From positions 1 to 38,329 of the forward strand of contig NZ_JAPWAG010000023.1 of NCBI RefSeq assembly GCF_041432775.1: DNA of 38,329 bases. Direction: 5' to 3'. Under the pieces are notes generated by a model. It saw only the letters and a list, made by a program, of their open reading frames with translations, did not search any database and had not been told where the DNA came from. Of this stretch, positions 17,200 to 24,622 are shown piece by piece. The stretch is from Pauljensenia sp902373545 (GTDB lineage Bacteria > Actinomycetota > Actinomycetes > Actinomycetales > Actinomycetaceae). A program made the position numbers and the translations under genes. Positions within the stretch are counted from its first letter, which is position 1. Each line of letters opens with the position of its first letter.

Positions 17200-18346
17200 C
17201 GAGTCAGTATGGGAGGGGGCCTGGTGGTCTGCCGTCGCCGAACCGGCGGACCCGGCAGCGCGCGTCGTACGTACCGTGCTCGGGGACCGGGCCGGGCGCG
17301 AGTGGCTGCAAGCCCCGTGGTCGGGGGTACCGGCCGCGTTGGGCTCGTCCACGACCGCGGATTGGCCCAAGCAGTGGAATCGGTGGCGCGAGCGCGCCCT
17401 CGAGGCAGACCCCTCGCGCGACCTAGCGCGCGTCGAACGCGCGGGCGGCGGCTTTGTGATGCGGTCGGATCCGCGCTGGCCCGCGCAGCTGGAGTGCCTG
17501 GGGGAGGACGAACCCCTGGGCCTGTGGTTCCTGGGCTCCTTGCCCGAGTCCCCCGCGTGCTCGGGATACGTGTCTATCGTCGGAGCCCGGGCGTCGACCA
17601 GTGCGGGTGGACGCTGCGCGCGCAACATGGCCTACCAGCTGGCGCGCGCGGGATACGGCGTCGTGTCGGGTGGAGCCATCGGCATCGACATTGAGGCGCA
17701 CCGGGGAGCCATGGCGGGCGACGGAGCCACCGTGTGCGTGTTGGCCGGCGGCGTTCTCAACCCCTACCCTGCGTGCCACACTGAGGACTTTCGCCAGATG
17801 GTGGCGGGCCGCGGCGTGCTCATCTCTGAGGTGGCGCCCACTGCCCGACCCGCCAAGTGGCGCTTCCTCACCCGCAACCGGCTCATCGCCGCGTGGAGCG
17901 CGGCCACCATTGTCGTCGAGGCCGGGGCTCGCTCCGGCGCCCTGGCGACGGCCAGGTGGGCCATGAGCTGCGGGCGTGAGCTGGGCGCGGTGCCGGGAGC
18001 GATCGACGCTCCGATGGCGGTGGGATGCCTCGAGCTGGCTCGCAACGGTGCGACGATCATCCGCGACGGGCGCGACGCGGCCGAGCTCGCCGGGCCCATC
18101 GAGGCAGACTCCTCCTCAACCCTCTTTGGTATGCCGGTCGAAGAAGATCAGGGGATCGATGCGCTGGCACCTGTCGCGCGCCGAGTCTTCGAAGCGCTGC
18201 CGCGCAGCGCGAGCGCCACCGTGGCCTCAATCTGCGTGTCCGCGGGCCTTGGGAGGCAGGAGGTGAACCGCGCCCTCATGGACCTGTCGGTCGCCGGTCT
18301 CGTCACCTCCTCGACGCGCGGGTGGGCACGCAAGCACAGGGGGTAG
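17189..18346 (+). CDS. dprA: DNA-processing protein DprA
   Basis: 385 aa, loads RecA on single-stranded DNA during transformation. After an N-terminal domain (about 1-110) comes the Rossmann-like core: YVSIVGARASTSAG, VVSGGAIGIDIEAHRGA, VLAGGVLNPYPACH, ISEVAPTARPAKWRFLTRNRLIA and VEAGARSGALATARWA. A winged-helix (DML1-like) tail follows (FEALPRSASATVASICVSAGLGRQEVNRALMDLSVAGLV). ATG 17189 is preferred; ATG 17177 is also in frame. Together with comM it suggests at least a relic of competence machinery, although no uptake genes are in the window. Confidence 0.92.
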   Translation: MTTDESVWEGAWWSAVAEPADPAARVVRTVLGDRAGREWLQAPWSGVPAALGSSTTADWPKQWNRWRERALEADPSRDLARVERAGGGFVMRSDPRWPAQLECLGEDEPLGLWFLGSLPESPACSGYVSIVGARASTSAGGRCARNMAYQLARAGYGVVSGGAIGIDIEAHRGAMAGDGATVCVLAGGVLNPYPACHTEDFRQMVAGRGVLISEVAPTARPAKWRFLTRNRLIAAWSAATIVVEAGARSGALATARWAMSCGRELGAVPGAIDAPMAVGCLELARNGATIIRDGRDAAELAGPIEADSSSTLFGMPVEEDQGIDALAPVARRVFEALPRSASATVASICVSAGLGRQEVNRALMDLSVAGLVTSSTRGWARKHRG

Positions 18347-18362
18347 ACCGTAGGATGAGCGC

Positions 18363-19274
18363 ATGAGTGAGTGTGTGGGGGAGCAGTGGGGTGAGTACCT
18401 GCGTCTGAGCCGACGGATGAGCGAGCACACCGTGGACGCTTACCTGGGGGACCTGCGCGCGCTCCTGGAATATCTGGGCCTGGGGTGGGATGTCCTACCC
18501 GGCGAGCTCGGCGGCGCCCTCACCCAGCGCCGCATCCGTTCCTGGCTGGCGGACACGTTGGCGCGCGGGGGTGCCCGCTCGACGATCGCGCGCCACACTG
18601 CCGCCATTCGCAACTTCACCGCCTGGGCGGTGCGCGAGGAAATCTTGGCCTCCGACCCGGCCGCCACCCTCACGAGCCCCCGCGCGGACCAGCGCCTGCC
18701 CACGCCCCTGGACGAGTCTGACGCGCGCGCCCTCGTGAACCTCGCCCGCGCCGAGGCCCTTGACGGAAGCCCCTCGCAGATGCGCACGTGGGCGATCCTC
18801 GAGCTGACCTACGCCTGCGGTCTGCGCGTCTCCGAGGTCTGCGCCCTCGACGTGTCCTCCCTCAACCGCGAGGCTCTGACCGTGCGCGTTCTCGGCAAGG
18901 GCAACAAGGAACGTGTCGTTCCCTATGGCCCGCCGGCGCAGGAGGCTCTCGACCACTGGCTCGTGCGAGGCCGTCCCCAGCTTGCCGGAGACGCCAGCGG
19001 CAGCGCGCTCTTCCTCGGGGATCGAGGCGGGCGCATCGACCCGCGCGTCGTGCGGTCCATGGTTCATAAGATGGCCGCGAAGGCCGGCGTCCATGACATT
19101 GCGCCCCACGGCTTGCGCCACTCGACGGCCACGCACCTACTCCAGGGCGGAGCCGACCTGCGTGCCGTCCAGGAGATGCTGGGCCACGCCTCGCTTGCCA
19201 CGACGCAGCGTTACACCCACGTGGATACCGCCAGGCTCAGCGCCATCTACCAGCGCGCCCACCCTCGCGCCTGA
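18363..19274 (+). CDS. xerC: tyrosine recombinase XerC
   Basis: 303 aa, resolves chromosome dimers at dif. N-terminal SAM-like core-binding domain (about 1-90: EYLRLSRRMSEHTVDAYLGDLRALLEYL split over the first 40 residues) and catalytic domain with Arg in ACGLRVSEVC, Lys in GKGNKERVVP, HGLRHSTATHLL (H-x-x-R), LGHASLATTQRYTHV with the third His and the nucleophile Tyr. It starts 16 bp after dprA. The place after dprA matches M. tuberculosis, so this is the chromosomal Xer enzyme, not a phage integrase. Confidence 0.94.
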   Translation: MSECVGEQWGEYLRLSRRMSEHTVDAYLGDLRALLEYLGLGWDVLPGELGGALTQRRIRSWLADTLARGGARSTIARHTAAIRNFTAWAVREEILASDPAATLTSPRADQRLPTPLDESDARALVNLARAEALDGSPSQMRTWAILELTYACGLRVSEVCALDVSSLNREALTVRVLGKGNKERVVPYGPPAQEALDHWLVRGRPQLAGDASGSALFLGDRGGRIDPRVVRSMVHKMAAKAGVHDIAPHGLRHSTATHLLQGGADLRAVQEMLGHASLATTQRYTHVDTARLSAIYQRAHPRA

Positions 19275-19313
19275 CGTGCCTGACGCGCCTGACGCGCACC
19301 CTCGCGACTGACG
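19259..19313. repeat. short tandem repeats at the xerC 3' end
   Basis: Three 9-bp units CCTGACGYG stand in tandem at 19270-19296, the first covering the xerC stop codon. The 10-mer CACCCTCGCG occurs at 19259 and again at 19297, 38 bp apart, each followed by a CTGACG. This looks like slippage or local duplication at the gene end. Confidence 0.6.
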
Positions 19314-19346
19314 CGCGTTGTGGGCGGCGCGGGGCCTGCCCGCCCG

Positions 19347-19656
19347 CTCACCGCCGCGCCGCGAGCTGCGCTCGGCGCGTCGTTTCGAAGCCCGGCCAGG
19401 CCCTGCAGGCCCCGCGCCGCCCGTGTTGAGCCTGGATCGTCGTTCACTCACTCACCGCCGCGCCGCGAGCTGCGCTCGGCGCGTCGTTTCGAAGCCCGGC
19501 CAGGCCCTGCAGGCCCCGCGCCGCCCGTGTTGAGCCTGGTGCGTGGCCGGATCGTGTATCGACTGTTCTCCGCGTCGCCTCGAAGCCCGGCCAGGCCCTG
19601 CAGTCCCCGCGCCGCCCGTGTTGAGCCTGGATCGTCGTTCACTCACTCACCGCCAC
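19347..19656. repeat. 89-bp direct repeats (104-bp period) plus a diverged third copy
   Basis: 19347-19435 and 19451-19539 are identical over 89 bp. A third, partial copy (19572-19654) matches 19377-19459 with about three differences in 83 bp, including the flank ATCGTCGTTCACTCACTCACC. Each copy contains CCAGGC...GCCTGG, able to form a 6-bp stem around a CCTGCAGG palindrome. The right flank includes the last codons and stop of the reverse-strand M23 gene, and that gene end is itself copied at 19436-19461. Together with the 9-bp repeats this fills the whole 368-bp gap between xerC and the M23 gene. Small reading frames inside are repeat products and are not called. Confidence 0.85.
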
Positions 19657-20170
19657 GCCCGTCCCAGGGCAGGAGCCGAGGCCGTCCGACCGTCAGGCGA
19701 ATCGGGTTGATGTACGTCTTTGGTCCTGTCTTCGCACCCCAGTGGAGGATGTCAGATCCCTCCTCAACGACGCCGATCTGCTGCCCCTTGGCGACGCTCT
19801 CGCCCACGCTCACGGAGGCCGTGACGGGCAGGTAGGTGGACCAGACCGCGCGCCCGCGCACCTCGTGCCGGATCGATACGACGCCGCGGCCCCCGACCTG
19901 ACCGGCAAAAGTTACAGTGCCGGAGGCGCAGGCATACACGGGAGAGCCACCGGGATAGGTAAGGGCCACGCCGCGCCTGCCGGGCAGCCAGTCGCGATCC
20001 GGAGGAGCGAACGACGAGGTGACGGGAACGGAGGAGAGCGTTGGCCACTGCCAGCGAGAGTCGGGTGCGTCGGCTCGTGCCGGAGCGGTCATCAGCACCA
20101 TTGCGCAGCAGAACAAGCAGGCGGCGACCGCGCAGGACAGTCGCGCGCGGGAAGGACAAGAGGGAATCAT
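19643..20170 (-). CDS. secreted M23 (LytM-like) family protein, metal ligands degenerate
   Basis: 175 aa from ATG 20170 (GGTGGA upstream); a longer frame opens at 20296 but lacks support. Residues 1-33 are a signal peptide (basic start, hydrophobic core SCAVAACLFCCAMVLM, cut near ARA-DA). The M23 fold is recognisable: GRRGVALTYPGGSPVYACASGTVTFAGQV split in two strands, GRGVVSIRHEV, VSVGESVAKGQQIGVV and ILHWGAKTG. Active LytM peptidases need H-x-G-x-D and H-x-H; here the first is RRGVAL (His to Arg, Asp to Ala) and the second is ILHW, so Zn binding looks lost. It sits beside rpsB like Rv2891. Probable role: cell-wall binding or activating another hydrolase. Confidence 0.8.
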   Translation of the reverse strand: MIPSCPSRARLSCAVAACLFCCAMVLMTAPARADAPDSRWQWPTLSSVPVTSSFAPPDRDWLPGRRGVALTYPGGSPVYACASGTVTFAGQVGGRGVVSIRHEVRGRAVWSTYLPVTASVSVGESVAKGQQIGVVEEGSDILHWGAKTGPKTYINPIRLTVGRPRLLPWDGRGGE

Positions 20171-20220
20171 CGTTCCACCGTGCACCCACGGCCCGCCTCG
20201 ACGCGAGCCGCAATCGAGGG

Positions 20221-20288
20221 GCTGTGGACGACGCGCGACACGAACGAGCCCCTGTGGATAGCAACGCGCGACGCGCGAGGCTGTGCAC
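20221..20288 (-). promoter_or_regulatory. second DnaA-box-like cluster, reverse orientation
   Basis: On the minus strand TCGTCCACA (8/9 to the actinobacterial box TTGTCCACA; core 20222-20228), CTATCCACA (8/9 to TTATCCACA; core 20252-20258, within an exact TATCCACAGG) and CCGTGCACA (TNCACA core only; 20281-20287) lie 30 and 29 bp apart. This repeats the spacing of the cluster at 15081-15150. Confidence 0.45.
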
Positions 20289-20379
20289 GGACACACGAGC
20301 CAGCCCAGGCCTCGTCGAGCAACGTGAAAGTCAGCACACTCACACTCGCCCCGTCACCGGAGATGAGGGGCTGGTGAGG

Positions 20380-20385
20380 TAAGAT
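20380..20385 (+). promoter_or_regulatory. candidate -10 box of rpsB
   Basis: TAAGAT fits TANNNT; no good -35 is seen. It would give a leader of about 205 nt. Confidence 0.4.
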
Positions 20386-20592
20386 AGCCGGGCACTTGCC
20401 TCGTGCAGGTGACTTCGCGTGCCATTTATCGCGCGCCCACGGGAAACCGAACGGGCTGCGAGGCTCGGCGGCTTCGGTCCCTACGGGGATGGTCTCCGGT
20501 CATGGCACCAGGGTGCGCACAGCGCACAGCAAACCGATAACCCCGGGGGAAACCCCACTGATCACTCGCGACTTGCGGGGAAAGGACGAACC

Positions 20593-21420
20593 ATGGCAGT
20601 CGTTACCATGCGTCAGCTCCTCGAGTCCGGTGTCCACTTCGGCCACCAGACTCGCCGTTGGAACCCGAAGATGAAGCGCTTCATCCTCACCGAGCGCAAC
20701 GGCATCTACATCATCGACCTGCAGCAGACCATTGCTGACATCGACATTGCCTTCGACTTCGTGAAGCAGACCGTCGCCCACGGCGGCACCCTGCTCTTCG
20801 TCGGCACCAAGAAGCAGGCCCAGGAAGCCGTGGCCGAGCAGGCCCTGCGCGTCGGCATGCCCTACGTGAACCACCGCTGGCTCGGCGGCATGCTCACCAA
20901 CTTCTCCACCGTTGCGACCCGTCTGCAGCGCCTGAAGGAACTCGAGCAGATCGACTTCGACGACGTGGCCTCCTCCGGTCACACCAAGAAGGAACTGCTC
21001 ATGATGCGCCGCGAGAAGGACAAGCTGTCCCGCACGCTCGGCGGCATCCGCGACATGACCAAGGTCCCCTCGGCCGTGTGGATCGTCGACCCCAAGAAGG
21101 AGCACCTCGCGGTCTCCGAGGCTCGCAAGCTGCGCATCCCGATCGTCGCCATCCTGGACACCAACGCTGATCCGGACGAGGTCGACTACCGTATCCCCGG
21201 CAACGACGACGCCATCCGCGCCGTCGCGCTGCTCACCCGCGTGATCGCCGACGCCGTCGCCGAGGGCCTCATCGCCCGCTCCGACGTCCGCAAGGGCAAG
21301 GGCGAAGAGACCGCTGCTGAGCCGCTGGCTGAGTGGGAGCGCGAGCTCCTTGAGGGCGAGGTCAAGGCCGACGAGGCTGCCGCCGCAGCTGAGGCCGCCG
21401 AAGCCCCCAAGCAGGACTGA
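20593..21420 (+). CDS. rpsB: 30S ribosomal protein S2
   Basis: 275 aa. MRQLLESGVHFGHQTRRWNPKM, YIIDLQQT, HRWLGGMLTNF and the nucleotide-like domain VDPKKEHLAVSEARKL, PIVAILDTNADPDEVDYRIPGNDDAIRA are standard. The last 45 residues are an acidic/alanine tail. ATG 20593 has AAAGGA 6 nt upstream; the frame upstream is leader. tsf follows after 26 bp, the usual rpsB-tsf operon. Confidence 0.97.
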   Translation: MAVVTMRQLLESGVHFGHQTRRWNPKMKRFILTERNGIYIIDLQQTIADIDIAFDFVKQTVAHGGTLLFVGTKKQAQEAVAEQALRVGMPYVNHRWLGGMLTNFSTVATRLQRLKELEQIDFDDVASSGHTKKELLMMRREKDKLSRTLGGIRDMTKVPSAVWIVDPKKEHLAVSEARKLRIPIVAILDTNADPDEVDYRIPGNDDAIRAVALLTRVIADAVAEGLIARSDVRKGKGEETAAEPLAEWERELLEGEVKADEAAAAAEAAEAPKQD

Positions 21421-21446
21421 ACTTTTTAACTGAGAGGAATCATCCG

Positions 21447-22274
21447 ATGGCGAATTTCACCGCTGCAGATGTGAAGGCGCTGCGTGAGCAGACCGGCGCC
21501 GGCATGATGGATGTCAAGAAGGCTCTGACCGAGGCCGACGGCGACGCCGAGAAGGCTCTCGAGATCATCCGCCTGAAGGGCCTGAAGTCCCTGTCCAAGC
21601 GCGAGGGCCGCCAGGCCTCCGCCGGCCTGCTGGCCGCGCAGACCGACGGCACCGTCGGCGTGCTGGTCGAGGTCAACTCCGAGACCGACTTCGTCGCCAA
21701 GAACCAGAAGTTCATCGACTTCTCCAACGAGGTTCTGGCCGCCGCCGTTGCTTCCGGTGCCGCCGACCTGGACGCGCTGCTCGCCGCCCCCATGGGCGAG
21801 GGCACCGTCAAGGACCGCCTGGACGCCTTCGCCGCCATCATCGGCGAGAAGCTGCAGGTTGGCCGCATCGTGCGCGTTGAGGGCGACAACGTCGACCTCT
21901 ACCTGCACCAGACCAGCCCGGACCTGCCCCCGCAGGTCGGCGTCTTCGTCGTCACCGACGCCGCCGGCAAGGATGTCGCCCACGACATCGCCATGCACGT
22001 CGCCGCCTACATGCCCGCCTACCTCGACCGCGACTCGGTTCCCGCCGACGTGCTCGAGAAGGAGCGCGCCACCCTCGAGAAGATCACCCTCGAGGAGGGC
22101 AAGCCCGCCAACATCGTTCCCAAGATCGTTGAGGGCCGCCTGAACGCGTTCTACAAGGACAACTGCCTCGTTGACCAGGCCTACGCCCGTGACCCCTCGA
22201 AGTCCGTCGGCCAGATCCTCAAGGAGGCCGGCGCCACGGTCACCAACTTCGTGCGCGTGCACGTCGGTGCCTGA
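21447..22274 (+). CDS. tsf: elongation factor Ts
   Basis: 275 aa, nucleotide exchange factor of EF-Tu. UBA-like N terminus (ADVKALREQTGAGMMDVKKAL), core with ALLVEVNSETDFVAKN-type motif (VNSETDFVAKNQKF), HIAMHVAA-type HDIAMHVAA, and the C-terminal module QAYARDPSKSVGQIL. GAGAGGA lies 8 nt upstream. A terminator follows. Confidence 0.97.
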   Translation: MANFTAADVKALREQTGAGMMDVKKALTEADGDAEKALEIIRLKGLKSLSKREGRQASAGLLAAQTDGTVGVLVEVNSETDFVAKNQKFIDFSNEVLAAAVASGAADLDALLAAPMGEGTVKDRLDAFAAIIGEKLQVGRIVRVEGDNVDLYLHQTSPDLPPQVGVFVVTDAAGKDVAHDIAMHVAAYMPAYLDRDSVPADVLEKERATLEKITLEEGKPANIVPKIVEGRLNAFYKDNCLVDQAYARDPSKSVGQILKEAGATVTNFVRVHVGA

Positions 22275-22304
22275 TCCGGCTCACTCGTCAGCTTGCTGAC
22301 AGTT

Positions 22305-22343
22305 GGGAGCGGCTCCGCCTAACGGCGGGGCCGCTTCCCTTTT
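22305..22343 (+). terminator. tsf terminator with U tract
   Basis: A GC-rich hairpin, 22305-22319 with 22324-22339 (one bulge and one mismatch), is followed by TTTT, giving a classical intrinsic terminator. Confidence 0.75.
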
Positions 22344-22349
22344 ACCAGG

Positions 22350-22355
22350 TAGTAT
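22350..22355 (+). promoter_or_regulatory. candidate -10 box of pyrH
   Basis: TAGTAT fits TANNNT and lies 49 bp before the pyrH start, directly after the tsf terminator. No clear -35. Confidence 0.4.
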
Positions 22356-22404
22356 GGTTCCTAACCGTTCCGCCCACCCAGGGCCGTCATAAAGGAGAAG
22401 CGTC

Positions 22405-23115
22405 ATGTCGACGAAGCGCCGCGTTTTGCTCAAGCTTTCCGGAGAGGCGTTTGGAGGTGGGTCCATCGGCTTGGACCCCAAGGTCGTCCGCAATATTGCT
22501 GAGCAGGTGGCGAGCGCCGTGCGCGAGGGCGTGCAGGTTGCGATTGTCGTCGGTGGTGGCAACTTCTTCCGCGGCGCCCAGCTGGCTCGTGAGGGCCTGG
22601 AGCGCTCGCGCGCGGACTACATGGGCATGCTCGGCACCGTCATGAACGCGCTGGCCCTGCAGGACTTCATTGATCAGTCGGGCATTCCCGCGCGCGTCCA
22701 GACGGCCATCACGATGGCTCAGGTCGCCGAGCCCTACCTGCCGCTGCGCGCGATCCGCCACCTGGAAAAGGGCCGCGTCGTGGTTTTCGGCGCCGGCGCG
22801 GGCCTGCCCTACTTCTCGACCGACACCGTCTCGGCGCAGCGTGCGCTGGAAATCCACTGCGACGAGCTGCTGGTGGCTAAGAACGGCGTGGACGGCGTCT
22901 ACGACGACGATCCGAACAAGAACCCCGACGCGCGCCGTTTCGACACGCTGACCTACTCGGAGGCCCTGCGTCGCGACCTGAAGGTGATCGACGGCTCCGC
23001 GCTGGCGCTGTGCCGCGAGAATGGCCTGACGACGCGTATTTTCGGCATGGGTGGAGACGGGGCTGTTACCCGCGCGCTCATGGGCGATGAAATCGGTACC
23101 CTAGTGACGGCGTGA
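22405..23115 (+). CDS. pyrH: UMP kinase
   Basis: 236 aa, phosphorylates UMP to UDP. Amino-acid-kinase fold: RVLLKLSGEAFGG (about 5-17), VAIVVGGGNFFRG, MLGTVMNALALQDF, GAGAGLPYFSTDT and LVAKNGVDGVYDDDP. AAAGGAG lies 8 nt before ATG. frr follows after 38 bp, the standard pair. Confidence 0.96.
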   Translation: MSTKRRVLLKLSGEAFGGGSIGLDPKVVRNIAEQVASAVREGVQVAIVVGGGNFFRGAQLAREGLERSRADYMGMLGTVMNALALQDFIDQSGIPARVQTAITMAQVAEPYLPLRAIRHLEKGRVVVFGAGAGLPYFSTDTVSAQRALEIHCDELLVAKNGVDGVYDDDPNKNPDARRFDTLTYSEALRRDLKVIDGSALALCRENGLTTRIFGMGGDGAVTRALMGDEIGTLVTA

Positions 23116-23153
23116 TATAACCTTCACAGACCACTGACGTTAAGGAGCACATA

Positions 23154-23711
23154 GTGATCGACGATATCCTCCTCGAAGCCGAGGACAAGATGGACAAGGC
23201 CGTGGAAGCGGCCCGCCACGAGTTCACGAACATCCGCACGGGACGCGCGACGTCCTCGATGTTCGAGCAGCTGCTCGTGGACTACTACGGCGCGCCCACG
23301 CCGATGCAGCAGCTGGCCAGCTTCCAGATCCCCGAGGCCCGCACGGTTCTCATCTCTCCCTTCGACCGCACGGCGACCCAGGAGATTATCCGCACGCTGC
23401 GCGAGTCCGACCTGGGCGTGAACCCCACGGACGACGGCAACGTTGTGCGCGTCGTCCTGCCTGCTCTCACCGAGGAGCGCCGCAAGGAATACGTGAAGCA
23501 GGCCAAGAGCAAGGCTGAGGACGGTCGCGTGTCCGTTCGCGGTGTGCGCCGCAAGGCCAAGGATCAGCTCGACCGCCTGAAGAAGGACGGCGAGGCCTCC
23601 GAGGACGACGTCGAGCGCGCTGAGAAGAACCTCGACTCGATGACGAAGGCGCACACCGAGCAGATCGACAAGATGCTCGCGACGAAGGAAAGCGAACTGC
23701 TGACGATCTGA
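23154..23711 (+). CDS. frr: ribosome recycling factor
   Basis: 185 aa, splits post-termination ribosomes with EF-G. EFTNIRTGRATSSMFEQLLVDYYG is split across residues 23-46, followed by LISPFDRTATQEI, LGVNPTDDGNVVRVVLPALTEERRKE and the C-terminal helix. GTG 23154 has AAGGAG 6 nt upstream. Its stop overlaps the cdsA start by 1 nt. Confidence 0.96.
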   Translation: MIDDILLEAEDKMDKAVEAARHEFTNIRTGRATSSMFEQLLVDYYGAPTPMQQLASFQIPEARTVLISPFDRTATQEIIRTLRESDLGVNPTDDGNVVRVVLPALTEERRKEYVKQAKSKAEDGRVSVRGVRRKAKDQLDRLKKDGEASEDDVERAEKNLDSMTKAHTEQIDKMLATKESELLTI

Positions 23712-24622
23712 TGGCGTCAACTGATCCTTCATTGCTGGCTCGCATCTTTACCCCGGGCCCCACGCGCGATAATCATCCCGCGGGTGGGGCGACGGGGAAG
23801 GCGGGCCGTAACCTTGTGCAGGCGATCACGACGGCGGTTGTTCTGATCGCCGCCGTCGCGGTCCCTCTGTTTACGTCGCTGCCGGCCTTCGTGGGCGTCA
23901 TCGGCTTCGTGTGCCTGGTGGGCATTTGGGAGTTGGCTGGCGCGTTTGCGCGCATGGGCATCACGTTGGCCGTGCCCCCGCTGTACGTGGGTGCTATTGG
24001 CATTGTGACGTGTGCGTGGTGGCTTGGCAGCGAGGGAACGCTCTTCGCTCTGTACATCACGGTGTTTGTGTGCGCCGCGTGGCGTCTGCTTGATAGGCGC
24101 CAGGAGTCGCGTATGAGTGACGTCGTCTCGACGACGTTTACCGCCGTGTACGTGCCGTTCCTGGCGTCCTTCGTGGTGCTGATGCTGGCGGCGTGGCAAA
24201 ACCCGTGGGTGTTCGTGGTCTTCGAGCTGATGGTGATCGCTAATGATACGGGCGGCTGGGCCGCCGGCGTCCTGTTTGGCAAGCACCCGATGGCTCCTGC
24301 GCTGTCGCCGAAGAAGTCCTGGGAGGGCTTCGTGGGGTCGGCCCTGACCGCGGTGGGCGTGGGAACGGTCGGCCTGTGGTGGCTGGGTGCTGCCTGGTGG
24401 TGGGGCATCATCGCCGGTGTGTCGATCGCGTTTGTGGGCACGATGGGTGATCTCACCGAGTCCATGATCAAGCGTGAGTCCGGTTTGAAAGACATGTCGC
24501 AGATCCTGCCCGGGCACGGTGGTGTTCTCGACCGAGTGGACGCGTTGCTCATGAGCGCGCCGGTCGCCTACTTCATCTTTGCGTGGGCGTTGCCGGGTGT
24601 TTCTTGGGAGTCCAGGCATTGA
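23711..24622 (+). CDS. cdsA: phosphatidate cytidylyltransferase (CDP-diglyceride synthase)
   Basis: 303 aa integral membrane enzyme that makes CDP-diacylglycerol. About 8 hydrophobic segments from residue 35 on; an N-terminal 30-residue polar part. ANDTGGWAAGVLFGKHP and SPKKSWEGFVGS are followed by the full family signature from SMIKRESGLKD to HGGVLDRVD (about 252-278). Start ATG overlaps the frr stop. It overlaps rlmN by 4 nt (TTGA). Confidence 0.93.
   Translation: MASTDPSLLARIFTPGPTRDNHPAGGATGKAGRNLVQAITTAVVLIAAVAVPLFTSLPAFVGVIGFVCLVGIWELAGAFARMGITLAVPPLYVGAIGIVTCAWWLGSEGTLFALYITVFVCAAWRLLDRRQESRMSDVVSTTFTAVYVPFLASFVVLMLAAWQNPWVFVVFELMVIANDTGGWAAGVLFGKHPMAPALSPKKSWEGFVGSALTAVGVGTVGLWWLGAAWWWGIIAGVSIAFVGTMGDLTESMIKRESGLKDMSQILPGHGGVLDRVDALLMSAPVAYFIFAWALPGVSWESRH

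Larger units (their letters stand above)
20171..20592 (+). other. 422-bp gap: DnaA-box-like cluster, rpsB promoter and leader
   Basis: No gene is supported here. From the left it holds the reverse gene's upstream region, three TNCACA-core boxes (20221-20288), a candidate -10 TAAGAT (20380-20385) for rpsB, and a leader of about 205 nt with several possible stems, for example GTGCGC-ACA-GCGCAC at 20513-20527. The leader may serve autoregulation of rpsB-tsf, but no known motif is recognised. Confidence 0.5.

Noticed and set aside
18363..19274. Tyrosine recombinase plus nearby direct repeats as a mobile element with att sites
   Set aside because: Gene order dprA-xerC is the conserved chromosomal one; the repeats copy the M23 gene end and no cargo or phage genes are present.
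19247..19646. Several small reverse frames of about 64-104 aa within the repeats
   Set aside because: They arise from the repeated DNA, have no ribosome sites, and overlap each other in several frames.
20171..20296. Longer start (20296) for the M23 protein
   Set aside because: It would bury the signal peptide behind 42 Arg/Pro-rich residues and run across the box cluster; ATG 20170 has a ribosome site and gives a clean signal peptide.
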